This document shows positions 34,329 to 43,568 of a stretch of 64,000 nucleotides of DNA, one piece after another. How positions within the stretch are numbered: position 1 is the stretch's first letter; the number at the start of each line of letters is the position of its first letter. The stretch lies in contig NZ_LBJC01000031.1 in the NCBI RefSeq assembly GCF_004114535.1, positions 265,851-329,850 of the forward strand. The letters are read 5' to 3'. A model generated the notes under the pieces. It was not told where the DNA came from, searched no databases, and saw only the letters and a program-made list of their open reading frames with translations. The stretch comes from Bradyrhizobium nanningense. GTDB taxonomy: Bacteria; Pseudomonadota; Alphaproteobacteria; Rhizobiales; Xanthobacteraceae. A program made the translations under genes and the position numbers.

Positions 34329-35491
34329 CAATTCCCTCCGACGAGGATGGAGGGATCACTGACGATGTCGGCGCCGTTGAGGCCGCGCAGGACCGGCTCA
34401 TCGCGCGTCGAGCCGTCGCGGACGAGATCGAAGCCGGCGCGCGTCGCCACCAGCGTGACTGCGGCCGTGCCGGAATGGGCACAGCCTTTGCCGCAGCCGG
34501 AGACGTGGAGCCGCGCATCGGCGGCGATACGCGGCGCGAGCGCCGCGGCCAGCGCGCGCGTATCGGCCTGAGCTTCGCGGCAGCGCGGCGCGCCGCTGCA
34601 GGCGATGACCCGCAGCGCGGGATCAAACGGCTCGGTGATGAGACCCGCCCCGCTCGGCATCTCCCGCTTGCCCTCGCTCAGCACCATCCGCCAGGGCGTC
34701 ATGCGCAGCGCATGCCCGCAGCTCGCGAATTGATGCAGCGTCGTGTGCAGCAACTGCCCGAACGCGACGCCGACCATGGCGCCTTGCGGATAGGACCCGG
34801 GCCGCGAGGCGGCCATCACGGGTGCAGGCTCGGTCTCGCCGCGCAGCGATGCAGGCAACGTCGCGCCGGCGGCGATATGTGCTGCCATGCGCCCTCGCCC
34901 GCCCCTCGCGCCGCCGGAGACCAGGAACCAGCTTGCCAGCGCCAGGGCTGTGCTCACGGCCTCGCCACGCGCGACGGAACGGCCGAGCCTCGCACCATCG
35001 GCGCGCACCAGGAGACGGCCCGAGCGATCGCGCTCAATGCGGATGTCGGCGGAATCGCCGGCGAGCACCCGCGACCTTCCGTCATCGATAGCAAAGCCGA
35101 ACTTGGTCGGAAGCGCGAGCGCGCTCTCGGCGAGTGCCTCCTCCAGCTCGGCGGCGAGCGACTGCGTCTGGTCGCTGCCGCTCCAGAATGGCATCACCAG
35201 AATATTGCGACGGGCTTCGATCTCGGCGTCGGGATCGAGCAGCCTCAGTTGCGCAAGGCCGTCGAGCAGCGGCCGATGGCTTTGCTCGCTGACGCCTCGG
35301 ATCTGGAGATTGGCGCGGCTCGTCACATCGATCAGACCATTGCCGTGCCGCCCGGCGAGTTCGGCAAGCCCGGCGATTTGCGAGGCGTCAAGGCGCCCTC
35401 CGAACGGGCGCACGCGCACCACCAGTCCGTCGCCCGACAGCATCGGGCGCAGCGCGCCGGGACACCAGCCCTTGACCGCGACCGCACTCAT
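34328..35491 (-). CDS. cobG: Precorrin-3B synthase (CobG), Fe-S monooxygenase
   Basis: 387 residues of the sulfite/nitrite reductase-like ferredoxin family. The [4Fe-4S] ligands are visible as two cysteines in IACSGAPRCREA and two in HVSGCGKGCAHSG. CobG uses O2 to form precorrin-3B, so its presence marks the pathway as aerobic. ATG overlaps the cobN stop (ATGA). Confidence 0.94.
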   Translation of the reverse strand: MSAVAVKGWCPGALRPMLSGDGLVVRVRPFGGRLDASQIAGLAELAGRHGNGLIDVTSRANLQIRGVSEQSHRPLLDGLAQLRLLDPDAEIEARRNILVMPFWSGSDQTQSLAAELEEALAESALALPTKFGFAIDDGRSRVLAGDSADIRIERDRSGRLLVRADGARLGRSVARGEAVSTALALASWFLVSGGARGGRGRMAAHIAAGATLPASLRGETEPAPVMAASRPGSYPQGAMVGVAFGQLLHTTLHQFASCGHALRMTPWRMVLSEGKREMPSGAGLITEPFDPALRVIACSGAPRCREAQADTRALAAALAPRIAADARLHVSGCGKGCAHSGTAAVTLVATRAGFDLVRDGSTRDEPVLRGLNGADIVSDPSILVGGN

Positions 35492-38400
35492 GAGGCCTCC
35501 CTCAGCGCCGCTGCGATCGAGTTGCGGCGCGTTTGCCAGAGCGCTGCATCATGCAGGCGCGCAAAGCAGGCTTCCATCGCGGCGAACGCCGCCGGATTCT
35601 CGCGCGCCATGAAGGCGCGGACGCCGTCATTGCCGAGCGTCGCATCATAGTAGAGATCGAACAGATGCGGCGGCACGGCGCCGGCAAGATGGGCGAAAGC
35701 GGCCATGTGCTCCAGCGTCGCGGTGATCTCGGCGGCCCCGCGGAAACCATGACGCATCATGCCGGCGATCCAGGCCGGATTGGCGGCGCGCGCACGGATG
35801 ACGCGGGAAATTTCTTCGGTCAGCGTACGTGCATGCGGCTGCTCGGGGCACGTCGTATCGAGGTGATAGAGCGATGGTCCCGCCGCGCCGAGATGCCCTG
35901 CGGCAGCCGCAACACCGGCTTCGTGCGCAGCATAATCGGCGGCGAGCAACAGGTCGGTTTCCGGCAAATCCTGGACGTGGACGAAGGCGTCGGCCGCAGC
36001 GAGGCGCTGTTCAATGCCGGCTCGGTCGTGCTGCATCTCGCCGTCGGCCGCGAACGCCCAGGACGATGCCGACAGCCAGGCTTCGCCGGCCGCCTCTCGC
36101 GTTTCCGGCGTGAAAGCATCCGGGATCGCCGAGAGGCTGACACCATATTGCCCTGGCCGCGGCGCGAACACGCGGGAGGTGCGGTGGCGATACGGATTGT
36201 CCTCGCCCTCGTCCTCGCGCCCCGCAAGCGCCTCGGACGCAGCCTCGAACAATTGCGCAAGGCCCGAGAAGACATCGCGGAACAGGCCCGAGACGCGCAG
36301 CGTGACGTCGATGCGCGGGCGGCCAAGTTCGGCCGGCGCGATAATGTCGTAGCCGGTGACGCGGCCGGAGGCGTGATCCCAGCGTGGCGCAAGGCCGGCC
36401 AGATGCAGCGCCATGGCAAATTCCTCGCCCGCGGTGCGCATCGTCGCCGAGCCCCAGAGATCGACCACGAGCCCTTTCGGCCAGTCGCCATGATCCTGCA
36501 GGTGACGGCGCAGCAGCTCTTCGGCGAGCTTGATGCCTTGCGCATGCGCCGATGCCGTCGGCACCGCGCGCGGGTCGACGGCAAAGAGATTGCGCCCGGT
36601 CGGCAGCACGTCCGCGCGGCCGCGATAGGGCGAGCCCGATGGTCCGGGCGCGACGCGCTGGCCGGCAAGCGCAGCGAGCAGCGCATCGCGTTCTGCTTCG
36701 CCGCAGGCGCCGCGGCCGAACACGTGCAGACCGTCGCCGAACTGGCTTTCCTTGAGATCGCAGACGAAGCGGTCGATGCGCGGGATCGCTTCGGCCGGCG
36801 CGGCCGAGGCATCGAGGCCGAGATCGTCTTCGAGACCCGCCGCACGCGCCTCGTCGCGGATCGCCGCGATCAATCGTTGCCGGCGCGCGGGATCCAGACC
36901 ATCGGCGGTCGAATATTCGTCGAGCAACCGTTCGAGCCGCCGCAACCCCTCTGGCACCGTGGATGTCTCCAGCGGCGGCGGCAGATGACCGATGGTGACG
37001 GCACCTAAGCGACGCTTGGCCTGCGCGGCTTCGCCGGGATCGTTGACGATAAAGGGATAGATGACGGGCAAATCGCCGATCAGCGCTTCCGGCCAGCACG
37101 CGGATGACAGCGCCACGGACTTTCCGGGCAACCATTCCAGCGTACCATGCGCGCCCATGTGCACGACGGCATCGATCCCACGCTCGCGGAGCCACAGGTA
37201 AAACGCGACATAGGCATGGCGCGGCGTGCGGGCGAGATCGTGATAGTCGGTATCGCGCGTGGCGACATCGCCACGCTCCGGCTGAACCGCGATGACCGAC
37301 TGACCGCACGCGATGGCCGCGAATTGAAACGCGCCGCCACGGCAGCTCGGATCGTTCTCCGGCGCGCCCCAGGCCTGCGCGAGATCATCCTGCAGGGATT
37401 GCGGAAGGCGCGAGAGCGCGGCGCGATAATCGGCGACGTTCCAGCTGAGCTTCTGCTTCAGCAGAGTCTCACCGAGTGCTCGAACCGGCGCGACATCGAA
37501 GCCGACCGCGGCGAGATCGGACCGCAATGCTTCGACCGAAGCCAGCGCATCGAGCCCGACTGCGTGCGCGATCTGGTGCGGGCGTCCCGGATAGTTCGAG
37601 AGCACGATCGCCAGATGCTTCTGGGCGGTTGGCCTCTCCGCGAGCCGCCGCCAGGCCGCAACGCGCGCGGCAACGGCCTTCACCCGCTCCTCGTCGGGAC
37701 TGTGCGCCAGATGTGAGAATTGCAGATCGGGATCGCGCTCGGCCGCTGTTTTGAAACTCACGACGCCTGCGAGCAGCCGTCCATCGACCTCGGGCAGCAC
37801 CACATGCATCGCGAGATCGCCGGGCGATAGGCCGCGCAGCGAGGCAGCCCAGTCCTCGCGCCGTGCCGTGGACAGCGCGACCTGGAATACCGGACAGGAT
37901 GCGGCATCGAACGGCGTCGTGCCGTCGTCGCCTACGGCCGAGAACGCCGTCGCATTGACGATCGCGGCCGGAGGATTTTGCGCAAGATGCGCGCGCAGCC
38001 AGTCCGCAACACCCGGAGCCTTCAGCGAGGTGACGAACACGCCGTAGGCGTCAAAGCCCTTGTCGCGCAGCGCCGCGATGAGGGCATCGACCGGGCCGGT
38101 GTCGGCAGCGGTGAGATAGGAGCGATAGAACGTCACCAGGGCACGCGGCTTCCCCTCGCCACCCACTGGCGCAGCAATGACGCTGCGCAAGGGATCGTAG
38201 AAGCCCATCTCGGGCACGGTCATCTCACCGATGACAGGCCCTGCATAGAGGCCCGACGCCAGCGCGAGTTGCGCGATCGCCGCTTGCGCGGCGACCGGAC
38301 CGCCGGTGTCGCAGAGCACCTTGAGCCGGCGCAGCGTCGAGACCGGCAAGGTCGAATAGGCATCGAGCCGCGTGTCATCGCGGCCGTCGGCCGGCAGCAC

Positions 38401-38736
38401 GGCGAGCACGATGCCACGATCCTTGGCGAGTTGTTGAAGGGCAGCCAGCCCGTACGGCCAATAGGACTCGCCGCCGATCAGCCGCACCAGAATGCCGCGC
38501 GCCTGCGACAACGTGCGCTCGATATAGGTGTCGACCGACAGCGGATGACGCAGCTCCGCGAGATTGGCGAGCCGCAGCGACGGCAAGTTGCTGCGGCCGC
38601 GGCGCCATCCGGCCGCAAACGCTGCAAGGTCGGAATCCGAATACGAGAGCACCACGAGATCGGCCGGGTCCTGGCCGATGTCCCTTGGCGTCGCGGTCTC
38701 CTCCAGACCGCGGCTCTCGCGGAAGACGACGTGCAT
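35488..38736 (-). CDS. cobN: Cobaltochelatase subunit CobN
   Basis: 1082 residues of the CobN/BchH large chelatase subunit family, which inserts Co2+ into hydrogenobyrinic acid a,c-diamide with ATP and the AAA+ partners CobS and CobT. Recognisable parts include VVHMGAHGTLEWLPGK (tetrapyrrole-site His region), PVIYPFIVNDPGEAAQAKRR, and VDLWGSATMRTAGEE towards the C-terminus. It is on the short side: Pseudomonas CobN has roughly 1270 residues. The CobS and CobT chelatase genes are not in this window. Coupled to cobW upstream (TGATG) and cobG downstream (ATGA). Confidence 0.95.
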   Translation of the reverse strand: MHVVFRESRGLEETATPRDIGQDPADLVVLSYSDSDLAAFAAGWRRGRSNLPSLRLANLAELRHPLSVDTYIERTLSQARGILVRLIGGESYWPYGLAALQQLAKDRGIVLAVLPADGRDDTRLDAYSTLPVSTLRRLKVLCDTGGPVAAQAAIAQLALASGLYAGPVIGEMTVPEMGFYDPLRSVIAAPVGGEGKPRALVTFYRSYLTAADTGPVDALIAALRDKGFDAYGVFVTSLKAPGVADWLRAHLAQNPPAAIVNATAFSAVGDDGTTPFDAASCPVFQVALSTARREDWAASLRGLSPGDLAMHVVLPEVDGRLLAGVVSFKTAAERDPDLQFSHLAHSPDEERVKAVAARVAAWRRLAERPTAQKHLAIVLSNYPGRPHQIAHAVGLDALASVEALRSDLAAVGFDVAPVRALGETLLKQKLSWNVADYRAALSRLPQSLQDDLAQAWGAPENDPSCRGGAFQFAAIACGQSVIAVQPERGDVATRDTDYHDLARTPRHAYVAFYLWLRERGIDAVVHMGAHGTLEWLPGKSVALSSACWPEALIGDLPVIYPFIVNDPGEAAQAKRRLGAVTIGHLPPPLETSTVPEGLRRLERLLDEYSTADGLDPARRQRLIAAIRDEARAAGLEDDLGLDASAAPAEAIPRIDRFVCDLKESQFGDGLHVFGRGACGEAERDALLAALAGQRVAPGPSGSPYRGRADVLPTGRNLFAVDPRAVPTASAHAQGIKLAEELLRRHLQDHGDWPKGLVVDLWGSATMRTAGEEFAMALHLAGLAPRWDHASGRVTGYDIIAPAELGRPRIDVTLRVSGLFRDVFSGLAQLFEAASEALAGREDEGEDNPYRHRTSRVFAPRPGQYGVSLSAIPDAFTPETREAAGEAWLSASSWAFAADGEMQHDRAGIEQRLAAADAFVHVQDLPETDLLLAADYAAHEAGVAAAAGHLGAAGPSLYHLDTTCPEQPHARTLTEEISRVIRARAANPAWIAGMMRHGFRGAAEITATLEHMAAFAHLAGAVPPHLFDLYYDATLGNDGVRAFMARENPAAFAAMEACFARLHDAALWQTRRNSIAAALREAS

Positions 38737-39770
38737 CAGATGCCTAGTCCCAACCTGATCGCGGCCTCGTCGATATCGCCATGCTCGCCGATCACGACGA
38801 GCTTTGACTGCCTGAGACCTGCCCCCCAGGGTTTGTCGAACTGGTGGCGCACGCGCTCGCCGACCGCTTGCAGCAGCAGGCGCATCGGCTTGCCCGCCAC
38901 CGCGATGTAGCCCTTGGCGCGCAGCACGTTCTGCTCGCGCGCGAGCTTCTGCACCGAGCCGACCAGCGCATCGATGTCGACGACCTCAGGAAGGTCGATC
39001 ACGACGGAGGCGAAATCATCGTGCTCGTGCTCTTCCTCGCCGTCGTGATGCGAGGGGCGCGCGGCAAGATCGTTCTCGGCGGCAGCGCCGAGGCCGAGAA
39101 TGACGCGCGCATCGATCGCGCCGTCAGTGACGGGCAGCATCGGCACTCGGCGCGGCATCTCGGCGGTGATCACAGCCTTCGCAGCTTCAAGTCCCGCCGC
39201 GCCGGCGAGATCGGCCTTGGTCAGCAGCACGATGTCGGCGCAGGCGATCTGGTCCTCGAACACTTCCGACAGCGGCGTCTCGTGGTCGAGATTTTCGTCC
39301 GCCGCGCGCTGCGCTTCGACGGCGTCGGGATCGGGCGCGAAGCGGCCGGCCGCGACGGCCTCGGCGTCGGCGAGCGCGATCACGCCATCGACCGTGATGC
39401 GCGAGCGGATCTCGGGCCAGTCGAACGCCTTGAGCAGCGGCTTCGGCAGCGCCAGGCCCGAGGTCTCGATCAGGATATGATCGGGCCGCACCGGGCGCGC
39501 CAGCAATCGCTCCATGGTCGGAATGAAATCGTCGGCGACGGTGCAGCAGATGCAGCCATTGGCGAGCTCGACGATGTTCTCTTCAGGACAGTTCGCGTCG
39601 GCGCAGGACTTCAGGATCTCGCCGTCGACGCCCTCGCTGCCGAACTCGTTGACGAGCACGGCGAGCTTCCTGCCGTCAGGGTTTGCGAGAAGATGCTGGA
39701 TCAGCGTTGTCTTGCCGGAACCGAGGAAACCGGTGACCACCGTGACCGGGACTTTTGCGAGCGAATTCAT
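38736..39770 (-). CDS. cobW: Cobalamin biosynthesis GTPase CobW (COG0523 metallochaperone)
   Basis: 344 residues from ATG 39770, overlapping the DUF1636 stop. G3E GTPase with P-loop GFLGSGKTTLIQHLL, the metal-binding CxCC motif in NGCICCTVADD, and a guanine motif (TKAD). A His/acid-rich stretch, HHDGEEEHEHDD, near residue 255 is an additional metal-binding loop. CobW proteins are thought to deliver cobalt to the CobN chelatase, which agrees with the gene order cobW-cobN. Confidence 0.95.
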   Translation of the reverse strand: MNSLAKVPVTVVTGFLGSGKTTLIQHLLANPDGRKLAVLVNEFGSEGVDGEILKSCADANCPEENIVELANGCICCTVADDFIPTMERLLARPVRPDHILIETSGLALPKPLLKAFDWPEIRSRITVDGVIALADAEAVAAGRFAPDPDAVEAQRAADENLDHETPLSEVFEDQIACADIVLLTKADLAGAAGLEAAKAVITAEMPRRVPMLPVTDGAIDARVILGLGAAAENDLAARPSHHDGEEEHEHDDFASVVIDLPEVVDIDALVGSVQKLAREQNVLRAKGYIAVAGKPMRLLLQAVGERVRHQFDKPWGAGLRQSKLVVIGEHGDIDEAAIRLGLGI

Positions 39771-40141
39771 TCGGCGGCCTCCGGCACGACGGCAACAGGG
39801 GGAATGCGCGCAAGCGATTGCTTGCGGAAGATCTCGGGACGGCTGCGCCAGGGCACGATTCCATCGGGCGCAGCCGCATAGGCAGCGGCGCCGGCGACCA
39901 CGTCCTGCGCATTGGCATCCGACAGGCGGCCATAGACGTACGACCAGCGGCCGGGCGCGCTGAGCGCGACCGAGCAGCCCTGGCTGCAGGCCGACAGGCA
40001 TTCGACGGGAACCACTCTGACGCCCTCGGGCACGCCGGTCTCGAGGATCGCGCCATGCAGGCGCTTGCCGGGCGTCGTCTCGCCCTCGCCAAGCGTCTGG
40101 CCGGCACGGCAGGTGATGCAGACATGAAGTGTGACGGTCAT
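39767..40141 (-). CDS. DUF1636 protein, thioredoxin-like [2Fe-2S] ferredoxin candidate
   Basis: 124 residues from ATG 40141, preceded by a strong AGGAAGAGG site; the frame upstream to 40180 lies in the riboswitch leader. Cysteine pattern: HVCITCR at the N-terminus and VECLSACSQGC in the middle, four or five Cys placed as in thioredoxin-like [2Fe-2S] ferredoxins. It is the first gene behind riboswitch 3 and overlaps cobW by ATGA, so a redox or metal-handling role beside CobW is likely. No enzymatic function is established from sequence. Confidence 0.85.
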   Translation of the reverse strand: MTVTLHVCITCRAGQTLGEGETTPGKRLHGAILETGVPEGVRVVPVECLSACSQGCSVALSAPGRWSYVYGRLSDANAQDVVAGAAAYAAAPDGIVPWRSRPEIFRKQSLARIPPVAVVPEAAE

Positions 40142-40247
40142 CGCCTCTTCCTGATAAACGCGGGAGGCGATGAGGCACACGGACCGTTCTTCAGAAGGCC
40201 CGTTTCCCCGTCGCGGAACACCCCGTCCGCCGGTTCAAAACTCGTCC

Positions 40248-40440
40248 GCGCTGGCAGGTCTCCCGGCTTGCGGAGCAGGGCTTTGCCCTTCGATCCCCGC
40301 CTTCCCGATTCCTAAGGGAATCAGTGGCTTCGGGCATCTCTCCGGTTACGGTCGCGGGGGCGGCTGCAGTTTGGACCCAAATCTTGCCGATTCGGACCCT
40401 ATCGCATTCCCTCTTCGCCTGTCATAGGACAGGAACCAAC
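40248..40440 (-). promoter_or_regulatory. Cobalamin riboswitch 3 (upstream of DUF1636-cobW-cobN operon)
   Basis: On the minus strand: GCCCCCGCGACCGTAACCGG, GCCACTGAT, GGGAAGGCG and the B12 box AGCCGGGAGACCTGCC (plus positions 40253-40268). It fills most of the gap between the divergent cobO and DUF1636 genes and controls at least DUF1636 to cobJ. Confidence 0.95.
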
Positions 40441-40495
40441 GCCGGGCCACCATTTGCCGGTGGCCGCCTCTTGTCAAGCCGAAGGACCGGGACCG

Positions 40496-41131
40496 ATGAC
40501 GCCTGAACCGGATACCCAAACTGCCGAGGAAACCGACGCCCGGCATGCCCAGAAAATGGCGAAGAAGAAGGCCGCCCGCGACAAGATCATGGCGACCAAG
40601 AGCGGCGAAAAGGGCCTCATCATCGTCCACACCGGCGCCGGCAAGGGCAAGTCCTCCTCCGCCTTCGGCATGATCGTCCGCTGCGTCGCCCACGGCTTCC
40701 CCTGCGCGGTCGTGCAGTTCATCAAGGGCGCCTGGGATACCGGCGAGCGGCGCCTGCTCACCGGCCATTTCGGCGAGCTCTGCCAGTTCCATGCGATGGG
40801 CGAAGGCTTCACCTGGGAGACGCAGGACCGCGCCCGCGACATCGCCGCCGCGCGCGCCGGCTGGGAGAAGGCCAAGGAGCTCATCCTCGATCCCAATTTG
40901 CGCATGGTCGTGCTGGACGAGATCAACATCGCGCTGCGCTACGACTATCTCGACATCGCCGAGGTGGTCGAGTTCCTGACGACGCAAAAGCCCGAGATGA
41001 CGCATGTCGTGCTCACCGGCCGCAACGCCAAGGACGAGCTGATCGAGATCGCCGATCTCGTCACCGAGATGACGCTGGTCAAGCACCCCTTCCGCTCCGG
41101 CATCAAAGCGCAGGCCGGCGTCGAGTTCTGA
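40496..41131 (+). CDS. cobO: Cob(I)yrinic acid a,c-diamide adenosyltransferase
   Basis: 211 residues from ATG 40496 with GAAGGA upstream. CobO/CobA-type adenosyltransferase with P-loop HTGAGKGKSSSAFG and the Walker B-like VVLDEINIAL. It attaches the 5'-deoxyadenosyl ligand to Co(I). It is read away from riboswitch 3, so its own promoter lies on the opposite strand of the riboswitch DNA and it is not under that aptamer. Followed 23 bp later by cobQ. Confidence 0.95.
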   Translation: MTPEPDTQTAEETDARHAQKMAKKKAARDKIMATKSGEKGLIIVHTGAGKGKSSSAFGMIVRCVAHGFPCAVVQFIKGAWDTGERRLLTGHFGELCQFHAMGEGFTWETQDRARDIAAARAGWEKAKELILDPNLRMVVLDEINIALRYDYLDIAEVVEFLTTQKPEMTHVVLTGRNAKDELIEIADLVTEMTLVKHPFRSGIKAQAGVEF

Positions 41132-41154
41132 CCACACCAAGTTCTGAAAAAACC

Positions 41155-42603
41155 ATGGCACGCGCGTTGATGATCCAGGGGGCCGGCTCGGACGTGGGCA
41201 AGTCGCTGATCGTCGCCGGCCTTGCGCGCGCCTTCACGCGGCGGGGCCTGCGTGTGCTGCCATTCAAGCCGCAGAACATGTCGAACAACGCGGCGGTCAC
41301 CGTCGACGGCGGCGAGATCGGCCGCGCGCAGGCGCTGCAGGCGCTGGCCGCCGGCGTCGAGCCGCACACCGACATGAACCCGGTGCTGCTCAAGCCCGAG
41401 ACCGATGTCGGCGCGCAGGTGGTCGTGCATGGGAAACGCATCGCGACCGCACGCGCGCGCGACTATGCGACGATGAAGCCATCGCTGATGGGTGCGGTGC
41501 TGGAGAGTTTCGAGCGGCTGAAAGCGCGCGCCGATCTCGTGCTGGTCGAGGGCGCGGGCAGCCCCGCAGAGGTGAATTTGCGCAAGGCCGACATCGCCAA
41601 TATGGGTTTTGCCCGCAAGGCCGAAGTGCCCGTCGTGCTGGTCGGCGACATCGACCGCGGCGGCGTCATCGCCCAGCTCGTCGGCATCAAGACGGTGATC
41701 GACACCGACGATGCCGCGATGATCCAGGGTTTCGTCATCAACAAGTTCCGCGGCGATCCAACGCTGTTCGACGACGGCTACAAGCTGATCGAGCAAAAGA
41801 CCGCGTGGCGCGGCCTCGGCGTGCTGCCCTGGTTTCCGCGCGCCGGCGAGCTGCCGGCTGAGGATGCTCTGGGCCTCCGCGACGCGCGCAAGCCCGGCCA
41901 GTGCAAGATCGCCTGCCTCGCACTGTCGCGGATCGCGAATTTCGACGATCTCGATCCGCTCAGGCTCGAGGCGGCCGTGGATCTCGTGATGGTGCGCCCT
42001 GGCGAAGCGATCCCGGGCGACGTGCGTCTTGTCATCATCCCGGGCTCAAAATCCACCCGCGGCGACCTCGCCTTCCTGCGCGCGCAGGGCTGGCACATCG
42101 ACCTGCTTGCACATCACCGTAGGGGCGGCCATGTCCTTGGCCTCTGCGGCGGCTATCAGATGCTCGGGCGCAGCGTCGCCGACCCCGACGGCATCGAGGG
42201 TCCCGCAGGCGACACGCCGGGTCTCGGGCTGCTGGATGTCAACACCGTGATGAGCCCGCAAAAGACGCTGACGCGTGTCGCGGCCGTGCACACCGCCACG
42301 GAGCAGCCGATCGAGGCCTACGAGATCCACATCGGCCGTACCGATGGACCGGATCGCGCCCGCCCCTTCGCAAGACTGAACGGCGAGCCGGAAGGCGCGA
42401 TCTCACGCGACGGCCACGTGCAGGGCAGCTATTTGCACGGCCTCTTCGCCTCCGATGATTTCCGCAAGGCCTACCTCGCCGAGCTCGACATTCCCGCAGG
42501 CGACGAGCCCTACATGGCCCGGGTCGAAAGCGCGCTCGACGCCCTCGCAGATCACATCGAAAGCCATCTCGACGTCGAAGGCCTGCTTTCGCTAGCGCGC
42601 TAG
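41155..42603 (+). CDS. cobQ: Cobyric acid synthase CobQ
   Basis: 482 residues: N-terminal ATPase domain (GAGSDVGKSLIVAGLAR, KPQNMSNNAAV) and C-terminal glutamine amidotransferase with the nucleophile Cys in LGLCGGYQMLGR and His in YEIHIG. It amidates side chains b, d, e and g of adenosylcobyrinic acid diamide. Its 3' end overlaps that of the convergent cobC by 12 bp. Confidence 0.96.
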   Translation: MARALMIQGAGSDVGKSLIVAGLARAFTRRGLRVLPFKPQNMSNNAAVTVDGGEIGRAQALQALAAGVEPHTDMNPVLLKPETDVGAQVVVHGKRIATARARDYATMKPSLMGAVLESFERLKARADLVLVEGAGSPAEVNLRKADIANMGFARKAEVPVVLVGDIDRGGVIAQLVGIKTVIDTDDAAMIQGFVINKFRGDPTLFDDGYKLIEQKTAWRGLGVLPWFPRAGELPAEDALGLRDARKPGQCKIACLALSRIANFDDLDPLRLEAAVDLVMVRPGEAIPGDVRLVIIPGSKSTRGDLAFLRAQGWHIDLLAHHRRGGHVLGLCGGYQMLGRSVADPDGIEGPAGDTPGLGLLDVNTVMSPQKTLTRVAAVHTATEQPIEAYEIHIGRTDGPDRARPFARLNGEPEGAISRDGHVQGSYLHGLFASDDFRKAYLAELDIPAGDEPYMARVESALDALADHIESHLDVEGLLSLAR

Positions 42604-43557
42604 CGCCTCGGCAAGGCGCGTCCATTCGGCTTCGTTGCCCGGAAGCCCGAGCCGCAGCCACGCCGGATTGTGCGCGAAGACGCGGGACCAGATATAGCCA
42701 TGTGCCAGCTTCTCCTGCGCAGCGAGTGCGTCCGGCGTCTCGTAGAGGCGGAACAGCGCTGTCCCGCCAACGAGCCGCCATCCCTGCTCGCGCGCCATCT
42801 CGTCGAGACGAATGCAGTCGCGCGCAAGGCGCGCGGACGTGGCCTCAGCCCAGGCATCGTCGTGCAACGCGCGACAACCGATCGCGATCGCTGCCCCCGA
42901 TACGGGCCATGGACCCGAAGCCGCCGCGAGCCTGGCCACATCAGCCGCATTGCCAAGGGCAAAGCCCAGCCGCACGCCGGCAAGGCCATAAAATTTTCCG
43001 AACGAGCGCAGAACCAGCAGTCCAGGCCGATCCGCTCCAGGCGCAAGCGACAATTGCGGGACCGCATCGGCAAAGCTCTCGTCGATCACGAGACGGCCGA
43101 CGCGTGGCAGCAGCGCGAGCAAATCCTTTGGCGCATGATTCCGACCGTCGGGGTTGTTGGGATTGACGACGATGGCGAGGTCGGCGCCGGCCAGCGCGTC
43201 GAGCTCGCCAGCCTCCTGCACCTCCCAGCCCGCGGCCGACAGCACACCCGCATACTCATTATAGGTCGGCGCAAGAATGCGCACGCGGCCGGGCGGCACG
43301 AGTTGCGGCAGCAATTGGATCGCGGCCTGCGCGCCGCCAAGCGCGACGATCGGCGCGCTGGTGCGGTAGGCGTGCCGCGCGGCCTGATGCAGAGCGTCGA
43401 TCTCGGCGTGCGACGGCAGCGCACTCCACGCACGCGCGCTCATCCTCCCCACGGGATAAGGCAACCGGTTGATCCCGGTCGACAGGTCGATCCAGTCCTC
43501 GGCGCGCCCGCCAAAACGTTGCCCGGCCAGATCGAGATTTCCACCATGCTCGCGCAT
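42592..43557 (-). CDS. cobC: Threonine-phosphate decarboxylase / CobC (PLP enzyme)
   Basis: 321 residues from ATG 43557 (MREHGGNLDLAGQRFGG). Fold-type I aminotransferase-like: N-terminal DLSTGINRLPYP, VVNPNNPDGR, and the PLP lysine in VLRSFGKFYGLAGVR. It supplies (R)-1-amino-2-propanol O-phosphate; the Salmonella counterpart is called CobD. It follows cbiB-type cobD by 11 bases. The longer frame to 43815 overlaps cobD and is not used. Confidence 0.93.
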   Translation of the reverse strand: MREHGGNLDLAGQRFGGRAEDWIDLSTGINRLPYPVGRMSARAWSALPSHAEIDALHQAARHAYRTSAPIVALGGAQAAIQLLPQLVPPGRVRILAPTYNEYAGVLSAAGWEVQEAGELDALAGADLAIVVNPNNPDGRNHAPKDLLALLPRVGRLVIDESFADAVPQLSLAPGADRPGLLVLRSFGKFYGLAGVRLGFALGNAADVARLAAASGPWPVSGAAIAIGCRALHDDAWAEATSARLARDCIRLDEMAREQGWRLVGGTALFRLYETPDALAAQEKLAHGYIWSRVFAHNPAWLRLGLPGNEAEWTRLAEALAR

Positions 43558-43568
43558 GCCCCGTTCTT

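Noticed and set aside
40454..40495. Longer cobO start inside the riboswitch DNA
   Set aside because: The ATG at 40496 has the better ribosome site and matches the usual CobO N-terminus; the upstream extension is unconserved-looking sequence.
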